This document shows, one piece after another, positions 23,401-35,600 of a stretch of 64,000 bases of DNA. The translations under genes and the position numbers were made by a program. Within the stretch, counting starts at the first letter, position 1. Each line of letters opens with the position of its first letter. The notes beneath the pieces are model-generated. The model ran no database searches, was not told where the DNA came from, and saw only the letters and a list, made by a program, of their open reading frames with translations. Source of the DNA: Temnopleurus reevesii. Lineage: Eukaryota; Echinodermata; Echinoidea; Temnopleuroida; Temnopleuridae. The DNA lies in NCBI GenBank assembly GCA_036244855.1, contig BQKZ01001703.1, forward strand, positions 1-64,000. The letters run 5' to 3'.

Positions 23401-26400
23401 CAGTCATAAAGCAACAATGAATGCTTTAAATATTCAATTTTCAAATATATCTTGAAAGTGCCTGTATACTTTCCTTCTTTGTGCATTATTTGTTCAGATC
23501 ACACATCCTGATTTCTATAATTTCTTAAATAACAAAATCTTAATCTGTTTTTTTTTAAATCTTTTATTTATTAATTTGCCACATGTGGGGTGGAACACCC
23601 TCCTCAACCATAAGACCGTTCTTTTGAGGGGTCCAAACAAGTTTAAAATACATACAAAATATACAATAGAAATACAATAAGATATACAAAGTAAAAGAGA
23701 TATTATAATGGTTACATAACATACATGAAAATATAAATACAAACATGAGCTAAATATAAACAAAAATATGATCAAAAACAAAATGTGTGACAATATCTTT
23801 AATCTAACTCTACATGTAATATGGTATGTGGGGGAGTGTTGCATAAACAAAATCTCTCGCCTCACTTCACCTCTTGTACTTGTAATATCAAATCGAAAAT
23901 ATCAGGAAAGATTAAAGTGATCTTGCGGTTCATTTACATTTGTGGTATTACAATAATACTTTAAAAGATATAAGCTGAACATTAGTTCTGCACTTTGGGA
24001 ACATTTGATTGATTGAAAATGACATTCACCAGGTATGTAGCAAATAGCACCTTGGACTTGGAGATTGTACATGAACATTATTTTTAGGCAAGTATTATTT
24101 AATGTGCAGAAAATTTTGTACACCTACATGTATATATTATGGTAAGAAGAATTGGAGCAGGTACATAACCGAGTCATTTCATCAAACCAAATGTTTTTAG
24201 CTCACTGTTATGATTCAATATATGAAAATACACTGAAAATTTCCACCATTAATACCACTGCACATCCTTTTTTATTTGTGTGTAAAACTACCCATTTTAT
24301 TTTTTTCTAGGAGAGTATTTTCTTTTTTAGTTGACTCAAAAATCTATTTTTACATACTTGAATGTCTTCCAACAGACAGTGCTAGCTGGAAGACGCTCCA
24401 GGATTTAGGTTGTTACATTATTGAATGAGGAAGTTGTTAATCATTGCAATTTGCACAAACTTTGCTGAGGCAGATCGTTTTGTTGTCGTATATGTCATCT
24501 TTAATTTTACAGAAGATATAAGGAGTATGTCTTTGTTTCAAATTTGAATTTCAGCGTGCTCTTGTAATATAAGATACACATACTTTAACATGACCTTTCA
24601 TCTGAAACCTTATTTCCATTTCCTTGTCAAGTTGTGACATACTCAAATCATGCTCTTTTACTGCTATACTCAAATTGAGATGTACTTAAAACTAATACTA
24701 GGAATATTTTCATTTTTAATGGTTGCTTTCAGAATTGATTATTTGTATCACCCTTTTTGGGGGTAAATGATATTAATTGACAATTTTTGCTTTGAATTGG
24801 GTTGAAGCATGTGTGATGGGGCAGATCAAAAGGATGATTTTTTTACCTCATTTTGGGTGACCTATACAATGCAAGTCAGAATTGTTTTGTTACCTTCTAT
24901 AACTATACAGCTCAGAACAAGGGATATGACCTAGTGACCCCGCGATGATCCCATTGTTCTTAGCTTTACAGTGATAACAGGTTACCCAATTGTATATTGA
25001 TCGTCACTATACAACAGTGTACAATACTGAATGGTTAACAACATTAATTTGAGAAAATTACACTCATCGTTGAGATGGAAATTCCAGGAGAAAAAAAAAG
25101 AACATTTGTGTGTCCACATCTGAATAAAGTAGTTTTCACAACTCAAAGTTAATCATATATTTTTGCTCGTCAATGAGCTTTAATACCAGATGTGTATGAA
25201 TCAAACAAATAAAGAGTAAGATAATTTGAACAAATACATTCTTGGAATTTTTGTGTGAAATGGAATAGTCAAAGATTGGCACATCAGATCACATTTCATG
25301 CGAAAGAGTTAGCTATTCATAAAATTGAGGAACAAAGGATTTGAGAATGTTTAAAACTACAATCAACAAACCTATGAACTGAAATCAGTTCTTTTTTCAG
25401 ATTACACTACCAGGAAGAAATCTAAGTCCTACTCTTCGTACAAACACTTTTGTAGACCCATGTGGTTGTTTTAATCATTCAACTTCTGATTTTAGGGAAA
25501 TCCCATTGGCTTTGAGCAAGGGCCATCCTTTTCCAGAAAGAATGATTTTAGTATAATATGGATTATTTTATCCAGTGATTGATACAAATGTCACATCATT
25601 TGAAGCCCTGTTCCTCGAATTATGTACAATGAATGCCAGCAAAGTAACAATTACTCGAAAGCTTAATCAATCTTCTAAATTGAGACTGCAATANNNNNNN
25701 NNNNNNNNNNNNNNNNNNNNNNNNNNNNNNNNNNNNNNNNNNNNNNNNNNNNNNNNNNNNNNNNNNNNNNNNNNNNNNNNNNNNNNNNNNNNNNNNNNNN
25801 NNNNNNNNNNNNNNNNNNNNNNNNNNNNNNNNNNNNNNNNNNNNNNNNNNNNNNNNNNNNNNNNNNNNNNNNNNNNNNNNNNNNNNNNNNNNNNNNNNNN
25901 NNNNNNNNNNNNNNNNNNNNNNNNNNNNNNNNNNNNNNNNNNNNNNNNNNNNNNNNNNNNNNNNNNNNNNNNNNNNNNNNNNNNNNNNNNNNNNNNNNNN
26001 NNNNNNNNNNNNNNNNNNNNNNNNNNNNNNNNNNNNNNNNNNNNNNNNNNNNNNNNNNNNNNNNNNNNNNNNNNNNNNNNNNNNNNNNNNNNNNNNNNNN
26101 NNNNNNNNNNNNNNNNNNNNNNNNNNNNNNNNNNNNNNNNNNNNNNNNNNNNNNNNNNNNNNNNNNNNNNNNNNNNNNNNNNNNNNNNNNNNNNNNNNNN
26201 NNNNNNNNNNNNNNNNNNNNNNNNNNNNNNNNNNNNNNNNNNNNNNNNNNNNNNNNNNNNNNNNNNNNNNNNNNNNNNNNNNNNNNNNNNNNNNNNNNNN
26301 NNNNNNNNNNNNNNNNNNNNNNNNNNNNNNNNNNNNNNNNNNNNNNNNNNNNNNNNNNNNNNNNNNNNNNNNNNNNNNNNNNNNNNNNNNNNNNNNNNNN

Positions 26401-26659
26401 NNNNNNNNNNNNNNNNNNNNNNNNNNNNNNNNNNNNNNNNNNNNNNNNNNNNNNNNNNNNNNNNNNNNNNNNNNNNNNNNNNNNNNNNNNNNNNNNNNNN
26501 NATTTTTATACATAAACGACTTAAAGACATCAAAAGGAAGTCCCTGTGATGATTTTTCTTTAAATATTCATTTTTTTGTGACTGTTATGAGCAAATTCAT
26601 ATTTTCGCCTTTTTTTGCCTTTTAGAACACAATTTAGCAATTCCCCTTTTTCCACAGAT

Positions 26660-26690
<31 letters not shown>

Positions 26691-29600
26691 TGTCACTAAT
26701 TGATTTATATTTTTATTAAACTTCAACATTTCTATATCGCATTATCTATATTTAATAACCTTTTATTTCACATGAAATTGAAATTGAAATTGAATTGAAT
26801 TTGGACCTCAAGATTTCAGTCTTACCATTCTTACAGGCCTCTGCCACTTTCCTTTAGAACTGACACATATAACAGTACAATTTATACAGGGTGCTACAAG
26901 AATTTTTTTCACCAGTTGCACAATCGGGCAACCAAGTTTTCAAATCACTTGCCCGAACAAAATTTCCATTGCCCCAAATTGATGGCCTATGCCAATTTGT
27001 ACATGTAGATGAAAACTAGAAATAGCTTGTACTTGCCCTTTTAATAGGCAAGTGACAATTTTATTTACTTGTCCGACAGCCTCATTTTGTTGCCTCGGGC
27101 ATGCGGGCAAGTGGGTTCGTATCGCCCTGCTATAGTGGAAAAGCCATAGCATATCAAAATATCTGCAACACACATGGAATAAACAAAAAATTACAGACTC
27201 AAATAATACTGGGTTTGTATAGTCTACATGTATGTATATTCAATTGGCAAATTTTTTATTTCTGTATTCATCTTAATAACAAAAATGAAACATGCCTTAG
27301 ATGAAGAGAAAGTGATATGAATTTTTCAACTTCTGCTTCATCTTGGAAATCAAATGGAGACTATTTCTAAAGAATGTAATCCCTCATGAATACCATTACA
27401 TGGAATGAACTGTACCCAATGTTACAGTGAATTAGTCAATTCAACATATTCAGTATGGCAAACTGAGTAACATAGTAGATCTACAACTGTAGACACTTCT
27501 GGGAGTTACAAGTCCTTCATTTCAAGCATCTCTGTTCATTTCTGTAATAAATCTTTCTGATAACTTCAGTTAAGTGCAAGTCGATTCGATTTGGGGTGTG
27601 CAACATAAACCTGTGCTATTCAAAATATGATCCTACATGATGCATAGCGTGTTATAGGATGACTACGATCTTTCACTGACCCAAGATGAGGGATTTAGTC
27701 TGCTATTCCAGTTTTTCTGGACAAACCTATCACCATAGCCTTTTATGTACTGGTATTTGGGCTAGAAGGAAAGTGATACTGCATCACTGCGATCATGGAA
27801 TATCTTGTGATATTGATATTCGAGAGTGGAGCAGTTCTCCGCTTCCTCACGTCTTTTTTCATGAGAATCATGAAAATTTCATATCATAGTGGAAGTCCAT
27901 TAGTGCACTGGTTTTCTGATCAATACAGCCTTTTTTTTTTTCTTGTGGTAAATAATTCATGGGGATTAAGTTCTAATGATTTTTTGGTGCTACTGATCAT
28001 GCTCTCAGTGTGATAATGCATAATCGGTTCAAAATTGGTTTGTGCACTTACATATTGTGTTGATCAAACGTGTTTCTGATACACAAAAGCCTTTAGTCAA
28101 TGATAGTACTTTTTTCATTAAATAATGCATTACACATATAAGATATGTATGCAGGTCATGCTACTGATGTATCATGATTATGGAACATATGAAACAGAAA
28201 CATATGATTAGAAATTAGAATGAAACTAGCCAAACAACCGAACCAAATGTCTTCTCTTTAAATCTTCAATTTTATTTCCTCTTTCAGAAATAGACATTTT
28301 TCGTAATGTATTCAAATTTTTACAAAAAGGGTATGCATGCTCCTTTGTCAAATGCATATTTGACAAACTATTTGTTCACCTGATGTTAAATAATTGCATT
28401 TCAATACAAGGAATGTGGATAGCATGCACTGGTTGTTGCTAGGTTGGTCAAGCTACAATGTTTGTTGAACTAGTAATGTTGATGTATGCAAGTGGCATTC
28501 TATTTACTGTAATGTCATTATTTTTGACAGCTGAGTACATAGTTCATCTTAGGGCAATCGTGAATAAATTTGAATACATTATGAAGATGGTCTATTGGGA
28601 TTGCACAAGAGTGTTCCAAAGCGTAGGGCAGTGATATCTATTGAGATGGGGAATGTTTTGTTCTAAATGAATGGTCTACCGTCCATTGAGAACAAAGCAA
28701 CCCCCACCTTATTAATACTTTGCCAGTTGAGTTGTATACCTCATCAACATTCCATTAATGGTGGGTACTCTTATTACCAGACATAATCATTACTTCTAAA
28801 AGGTTTTTAGATGAGTTGTCTTATGAACAATAGTACCAGTGAGTGGTGTTTTCCTTTGACTGAATTTTAGTACCAAATCATTAGAGCGGTAGATTACACA
28901 TTTAAATTAGCCGAAATACACATATTTGGGAGGAGGGCATTGACTGCTACCAATTACTATGTGAGTAGCCAAACAGCTGAATCAAATGTCGCTCTCGTAG
29001 GAGAAAGCCGAAAATATGTTTGCCAAGATTTAAAGGTAGTAAACTACATTTGCACACATTACGGTTATGCTTACAATTTGTTGTGTATCTCAGATATGCC
29101 AAAATAATAACCTCTATGAAGTATTTTGGTCGAATGTAGTTCAGAATTTTTAATTCAAATGAAAATCTATTCTATCATAATTCATCTTGACACCAACGGT
29201 ATCGCGATACTCCTAGCGTATTACGGTACCAAACACACAAAAAAACATAAGAGCACATACAGAGTGCGCACTTCAATACACTGCCACACCATGCGGAATA
29301 CGCACTGAGAGAGACTCTTGCACTATTGGTCAACGAGGGGTTAACGGCTGTTTTGAATTTTGAACGCACAATCCCATATTAAGTTCGAGGCCCGAATAGA
29401 AGAATTATTATTGGAATAACTATAAATGCGCCTATCATGACTAATCTTTGTGCTTAATTGATTTGTGATATGTTCTAACATTTAGTACTCTTCAACATAA
29501 CACAACAATCTTGGAAACTCAAATTTTAGGCTGCAAAAGAAGTATTCTACCTTTAACAAATGATTATGTACTAATGTCTTTATTACTCAGGAAAAGAGTT

Positions 29601-32600
29601 ATTTTCGATCGCATTCGAGATTTTTTTGCACCATTAAATTGATGTCTGTTTTCTTTCTTATGTTTTTTCACTTATAGGTCCATGTTGTGAGTAATACATC
29701 AGCTCGACTGTATGAGACCCTACCACTCGGTACGACACCCATCCTACATGATATGCACAATGAACAAGATGTTAGCATTTTCACTGCTAACGAAGAAACG
29801 GTAAGTTAGAGAAGAAAATGTTTCTAAAACCTCTCTGTTGTGACGTAAGAGCCAGAGGTGATCAGTAAACACCAGATATGAATGGAAGATGCATGGGGAT
29901 GGAAATCACCACATAGCTGAACTAGATATTTTCTCAGAAAAAGTATAATAACAATAACCAAATCAATTCTCCTAGGAGGTAATATTAAGTTCAGCTGTCT
30001 GGTAATTCACATTGTAATTTCTTTGCTAACACATTCTCCATAAGGTTGGCATATCTTTAATACACACCAACAAATTTTTCATTATCCTGCTTTTAAAGTT
30101 TTATCTGCCAACCTAGAACTGTATTCCTTACTTTGTTGGTCTTCTTTTGAGAAGGGATTAAAATAAATAGATATAAGTAATCAATGTGGAAAACATTAAT
30201 GTCGTAAAGCAATCCATCTGACTAAATCCAAAATTACTTTTTGTATAGCTAGTATAAATTGGTATGAAATTGGATTGGTATGAAATTTTGGAATTTGTTG
30301 TACATGATGCACACCAGCAATCCACAGAATTCATATAGTGTACCTCTTCTCAAGGGCAAATACAGGTGTAGCACAAACATGGACTTGAGTTGGTCAGGAT
30401 GTAAATCAAATGGTTTCTTTTTCCTGCAGATATTATGAAAATACCACATGGGCCCCGGATATGATTCCATATTTGTAGAAAAATCAATGTTTAATTCATT
30501 CATTTTTTTTAAATCACTGATTCCAAAATCTGATGCAAACTTTTCTCCCATGGCCATTGCAATGTCATGTTCAACTGGTGCTGACAATTGGGGAGTGTGC
30601 CAATATTCTAGATTACATCTTCTATATTTGCTTGGATGCCCTTAAGCATGGGACGATTGCCATTAGATCATTTGTGACAATTTCATCTTCAAACAACCTT
30701 TTAAAGACAACATTCTTCATGTAATGTTTGAAATCAAGATAAGATTTTATCTCTTTATTTAGATTTGTCTGGGAGTACGTCTTCCATTCAGTAGAGAAAA
30801 ATGCTCTACAAATGGGATTTTTGTATGAATATTCACACGAGTATCAGTTTATCATGTCAGAAAATGCTATTTTAGTGAATGGTAGCAGCTATATTGCTAC
30901 ATGTATATGTAAAAGGAGAATTAATAAGAAAATGCTGAATATTTGAGGAATTATCATGACTGATGAATTTACAATGGTATTGCTTCTGAAGGTTTGCCAG
31001 GCCTTCATTTTCAGGAAATATTTCACAAAAATGTTAATATATCATTAGCTGAACTTACAGCTTTTTCAATACCAACAGATGAAGTTACCCCAATTTGTAA
31101 TGCCTCCATGTATAGTGGCGGAATTTATCGTTCAGTGCCATTTTAATCCGAATTCAATTTACTGAAGTGGTACCTGGATGGATAATTAACAGAGTGTGAA
31201 ATGTGTAAGCCCCTCTAATGATCTTTCCGCTCTTCGTGAAATTTCAAATATTCTGATTAGACAATTATACAGCAGCGTGCAATTTACGAGGGTGATTTTG
31301 TACAATATGTGTCCTTTGTTTCCTGTTCATAATCAATTTCAAACATTTGTATTTTATGAAAAATTCGCCTCTGTGTAGTTTTGGTTTGTGTGCTCCAAAG
31401 GATGCTACGTATTTTGTGCCAAGAAAAGAGCAACAGTTTGCAAGGAGGCGATGAATAATATAGAGAGCAATGAATTGAGCAAAAAATAATAAGTGATAAC
31501 CACATGGGAGTCAGCATTTACTAATTATTTGTGCAGGGAATCCTGGTTTGGAACGACGACAATATAGAAGCGACATACTGTATTATGAGCGTCTGAGGCC
31601 CAACCCTTATGACTAAGGATGACCAGACAGTTTATTGAGAAGGTTTAATTGTCTTATTCCCAAGGTGTCATCCAATGAGGGTTTAATGAATGCAATTAAT
31701 CTTCACTTGTGAGCCTTGCCCTGCTTCAATGCAGCCACAGGCTCCTGCCTGTACTTGATTATATTGCGAAAGAGAGCGTACCGTCGTCGGTATCCGCATT
31801 TAGATTTGTTGGTGTTGCTTTGATTAGTTTGCTGATTGTGACATTTGATTTGAGAAAGGATCAAGGATATGCTGGATAGAACGGGAAGTGACAGTTTATA
31901 CCTGGGAAATAAATCCTTATAAAGAGAATTAGAGAAGGAAAGATCATGATAATGCAAGGATTCCTTGAATTTATATTGGTTGTCAGGTTGACCAATTAAA
32001 TTCTAAAATTGACATGACTTTCCTGTTTTGTTATTAAAAATGAGTTCTAAAACATTCTCAGAATTAATGCATTAGATATTTATGTCACATATCAACTACC
32101 CAGGTAATGAAGTATTATTGTATTTCCACTCTTTTGAAAAATGTCAAGATGAACTTGGAGTGTTGATATTTTTTCTTTTTTTTTTCTTCTCATTTTATAT
32201 TCAGAAATCTAAGAAAATAATCAAACTACACGAATTAGAATATTGTTTCTTAATTATGTAAAGGAAATATGGTAATTTGCATGTACTTGTCTAGAACATA
32301 TATTTATTTTTAATTTAACTTTTTTACTCATCAAATATTCAAACATTTAAAAAAGAACAATATTAAACTGTTCAAAATAGAATTGTTTCTTGTATAAAGG
32401 AAATACATGTATGTTGATTTGCATATACGTGACTAGCACATGCATGGTACATGTATATCATCCTTCTAGATTACATATTGATATCAGATAGTTTTGAGTA
32501 ACTCTAGAATGAACACAATATACTTCAATTCCTGGCAGGTGTTATGATATCTCTCTCCATTGGACTTTCATAAAGAGTTTAACAACCTTGTGTAATTCAA

Positions 32601-35600
32601 GCGCGATATGATCTTGACAATGCACCGTTGTGATTTTAGAAGAGCCCTTATATTGTGCGTCATTGAAATCAAAATATGTGTCCACACAGATCGTGCTATT
32701 GTAGTGGTATGGAGCGTTGGTTACCTACACCTCCTGTGGAAAACACATTGGGGTTGTCCACAAATGTCTTTGCATTTGCTTCACGGGAAGACAAAATTGA
32801 AGTGAATTATTCATCAATTCCAGTTCCGGAGTTATTGAATTTGTATGGCACGACTGGAATTGCATTATAGATTGATTTTTAGAATGTCATAGACATGACA
32901 TGAACTCGGAGAAGGGGAGGGGATTGACTTCTTCTGAAATGGCAGATTTCTGCTAAACTTTTAAACGAAACACATCCCCTCTTTCATACCCCCGATTTAA
33001 GCTTATGAGGTGAATGCCCAGGTACATACCAGATGCTTTTTCTAGCAATAATTCAGGACAATAAAAATCAACCTCAAAACAGTACAAGTTCCATTTCAGA
33101 CTGATATTCACTGGGTGTTCACTGGTGAAATGCAGGGTAAATACTGGGTAAGTGTGAATGGGGATTCATTTGAGGTAAAAACTGCCCTATTCAAGCATAT
33201 CTTGGTGTCATTTAAATTCAAAACCAAAAACCAACAGGTCTGGCTACTTAAAAGTTGCAATTAAAGTTACAATGAATAAATACATATATTACAAATTATG
33301 TATCATCAACAGATACAATTGATTATACAAACCCAGTAGCCTGTGGATATGTGAAAGGGTCCACTCACTAGAATAGTGAAAGACAGTGTTATGGTGTGTA
33401 AATGGGAAGCAGCTGCATCTTTCATAGAGTATAAAGTCCAGATGGATAGGAAAATATTTATGTTATTTTTGTCAGAATTGGGGCAAACATTAGAAGAAAA
33501 GTATTTCACTCAAACAATAAAGTTGTACTGCACACACTACCCATCTTTGTGCTGGATCTATGCAGTGTTGTATGACTGATGGAATGACTCCTTGATTGTG
33601 TCAAGTGTTGTTATATTTTTTTTGTAAAAGAAACTGTGTTCCCATTCATATTTTCATTGTTAATTCTTCATAGCTAATCCTTACTTGAAAGCTATGAAAT
33701 ATGTTGGGTTATAGTAATCGCCAATAACAAATTTCAGCTATTATTCCTATCTATGTGCTTGATAGTGTTCAATATTTTTCAATAGTAATTTAGATTTTTG
33801 TTTGTAATATGTTCATGTTTTATTATTTCGGAAATTATGAGCAATGATTATAAAGAATAATGATTATCATTATTCTTTTGGTGTGTAATAGATTTTACAC
33901 CCAATTATTCAATTTACTTTGATTTTATATCAAACAAATAAGACAATTGAATTGAATTGAATTGAATTGAATTTATTGGTTTCTATATCACATTACATAT
34001 CATTCATATGAATTCATATTCCACCCAGAAATCACATATTTTAAAGAATTTATGTACTTTTACTAAATAGACCAGTGCCATAGCCATGCCCTGTGCCATT
34101 TTTAAGTCTAACAACATTGTACTTTTTGCAAGATTAACTTATTCCTCCCTTCAAACTGGATATGTAAACAAGAAAAGTTTGAATAGAATTATTGCAAATG
34201 TTCATTTTCTCCATCTGATTCGGGAATGGGCGGGCTGGAATTAATTTTCTTCAAATGTAACCTAATATCGGTTCTCTTTTGTCCATTTTAATAGCTTTTC
34301 CGATTGGCAGTGGCTAACTGTGGGCAATTTTCAACTTGTGGAGAGTGCATCGGCGCTGGTGGCTCGCAGGATGGGGATCCCTATTGTGGATGGTGTACGC
34401 TAGAAGCTAGGTTAGTAAAATCTTTGTAACATCTGCTATCTAACTGCACCTGTCTTTCACTGTTTCAGGTAAACCTGGAGATATGGAAGGAAATTAGGAG
34501 GCTTTTAAGAGATTTTCCTCGAAGATGAGGAAGTGAACAAGTCTGTGGTGTACCTCAGAGAATACCCTGAAATTAAGTTCATAATGAAGCTCTAAACTTA
34601 CTGCCTAAATGACAATATTTTGGTGAAAGTTGAATAGCAACTTGATTATGAGATTTTATCTTCTGTCATCAAAACATGGCAATGTTATTGTTTGAACCCA
34701 GAAAAAAAATTGGGCTGCTGAGTGCCAGTGTGTGAATGATTCAAATTGAGAACAACCAACTAGGCAATGGGAATAAGCTAATTTAGTCCTCCGGTTGAAT
34801 CCTCCTCATGTTTTCATTTTGGAGGGCATGAAGTCTAATTAGCGTATTTTTCAATAACACAAAATGATTATCACCTTTATCAGTTTTAAAAGACACAAGG
34901 TTATGTTTTTATAATGATAAGCGCATGTCCTTAATAAATCCTCCTGAGGACATCAGTTGTGATAACAAGGAGCTTAATTAGTCTTCAGAGAGACACTTAT
35001 GTCTGTCATACCATATGTATGTAAACCTGATCCCGACACATGTTCTGAATGTTACGATAGCTCTCTTGAATTAATTTTAGGTTTGGTTCTCGATAGGCAC
35101 TTGTTTTTTAAGTGCGGTTTCTTTTGAAAGTGTCACCACAGGCAAAGCAGTCTATTGTGCTGTGAGTTTCTAAAGACCTTTTGCTCCGCCAAACTTCATC
35201 GCCATGGTTTATGCATGCAGTGTAAAGTGCTTGCCAGGGGTATAGCGACACCAAACCCATCGGGTTGAGGAATGCACACTGGTAGTGCTGTATCGGAGGT
35301 ATTGAATTGCGAGCACATGTTATTACGATGATTCATATGCCCATGAAGTTGATCTTGTGTTACATGATAACCCTGTGGCTTTGACTACCAGTCAATCAGG
35401 GCAGCTAATCATCGATCGTCAGTGCCAGCCAACATGAAGGCCTAAATAATCTCACTGACAGATTGCCTCTGGTGATTAGTCTCCTCGCTCCTGACCTCTC
35501 CCGGGCATGTTGGCTGGGATTAGAAACGACTACCGTTTTACGCAAGCAATTTGGCATTCAGACAGAATTAAGACATTCCAGACAGAGACTGAATGTGACA

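Larger units (their letters stand above)
20415..29677 (+). other. Plexin intron 2 (about 9.3 kb, includes a gap)
   Basis: Bounded by GTAAGG and CTTATAG. It holds a 151-bp TTA-flanked MITE at 20505, a GC-richer patch at 22405-22735, a LINE-tail-like fragment at 23560-23660, the 808-N gap, a (TTA)n run at 26660-26690, a reiterated CTTGCCC element at 26920-27120 and a TTAA-flanked MITE at 29034. Exons 2 and 3 are collinear with the plexin Sema domain, so no exon appears to be missing in the gap. Confidence 0.85.
29801..34294 (+). other. Plexin intron 3 (4.5 kb)
   Basis: Bounded by GTAAGT and TTTTAATAG. It contains a diverged tandem pair at 32235-32300 and 32376-32442 and a (TTGAA)n-tailed repeat at 33940-34090. 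No further exon was found. A 112-codon minus-strand open frame at 30249-30587 has no recognisable domain. Confidence 0.8.

Noticed and set aside
25694..26501. A plexin exon hidden in the second gap
   Set aside because: Exons 2 and 3 meet in phase 0 and are collinear with other plexin Sema domains, leaving no missing segment.
30249..30587. 112-codon minus-strand frame in intron 3 as a gene
   Set aside because: No recognisable domain, AT-rich composition, no splice or promoter support. Most likely a chance frame.
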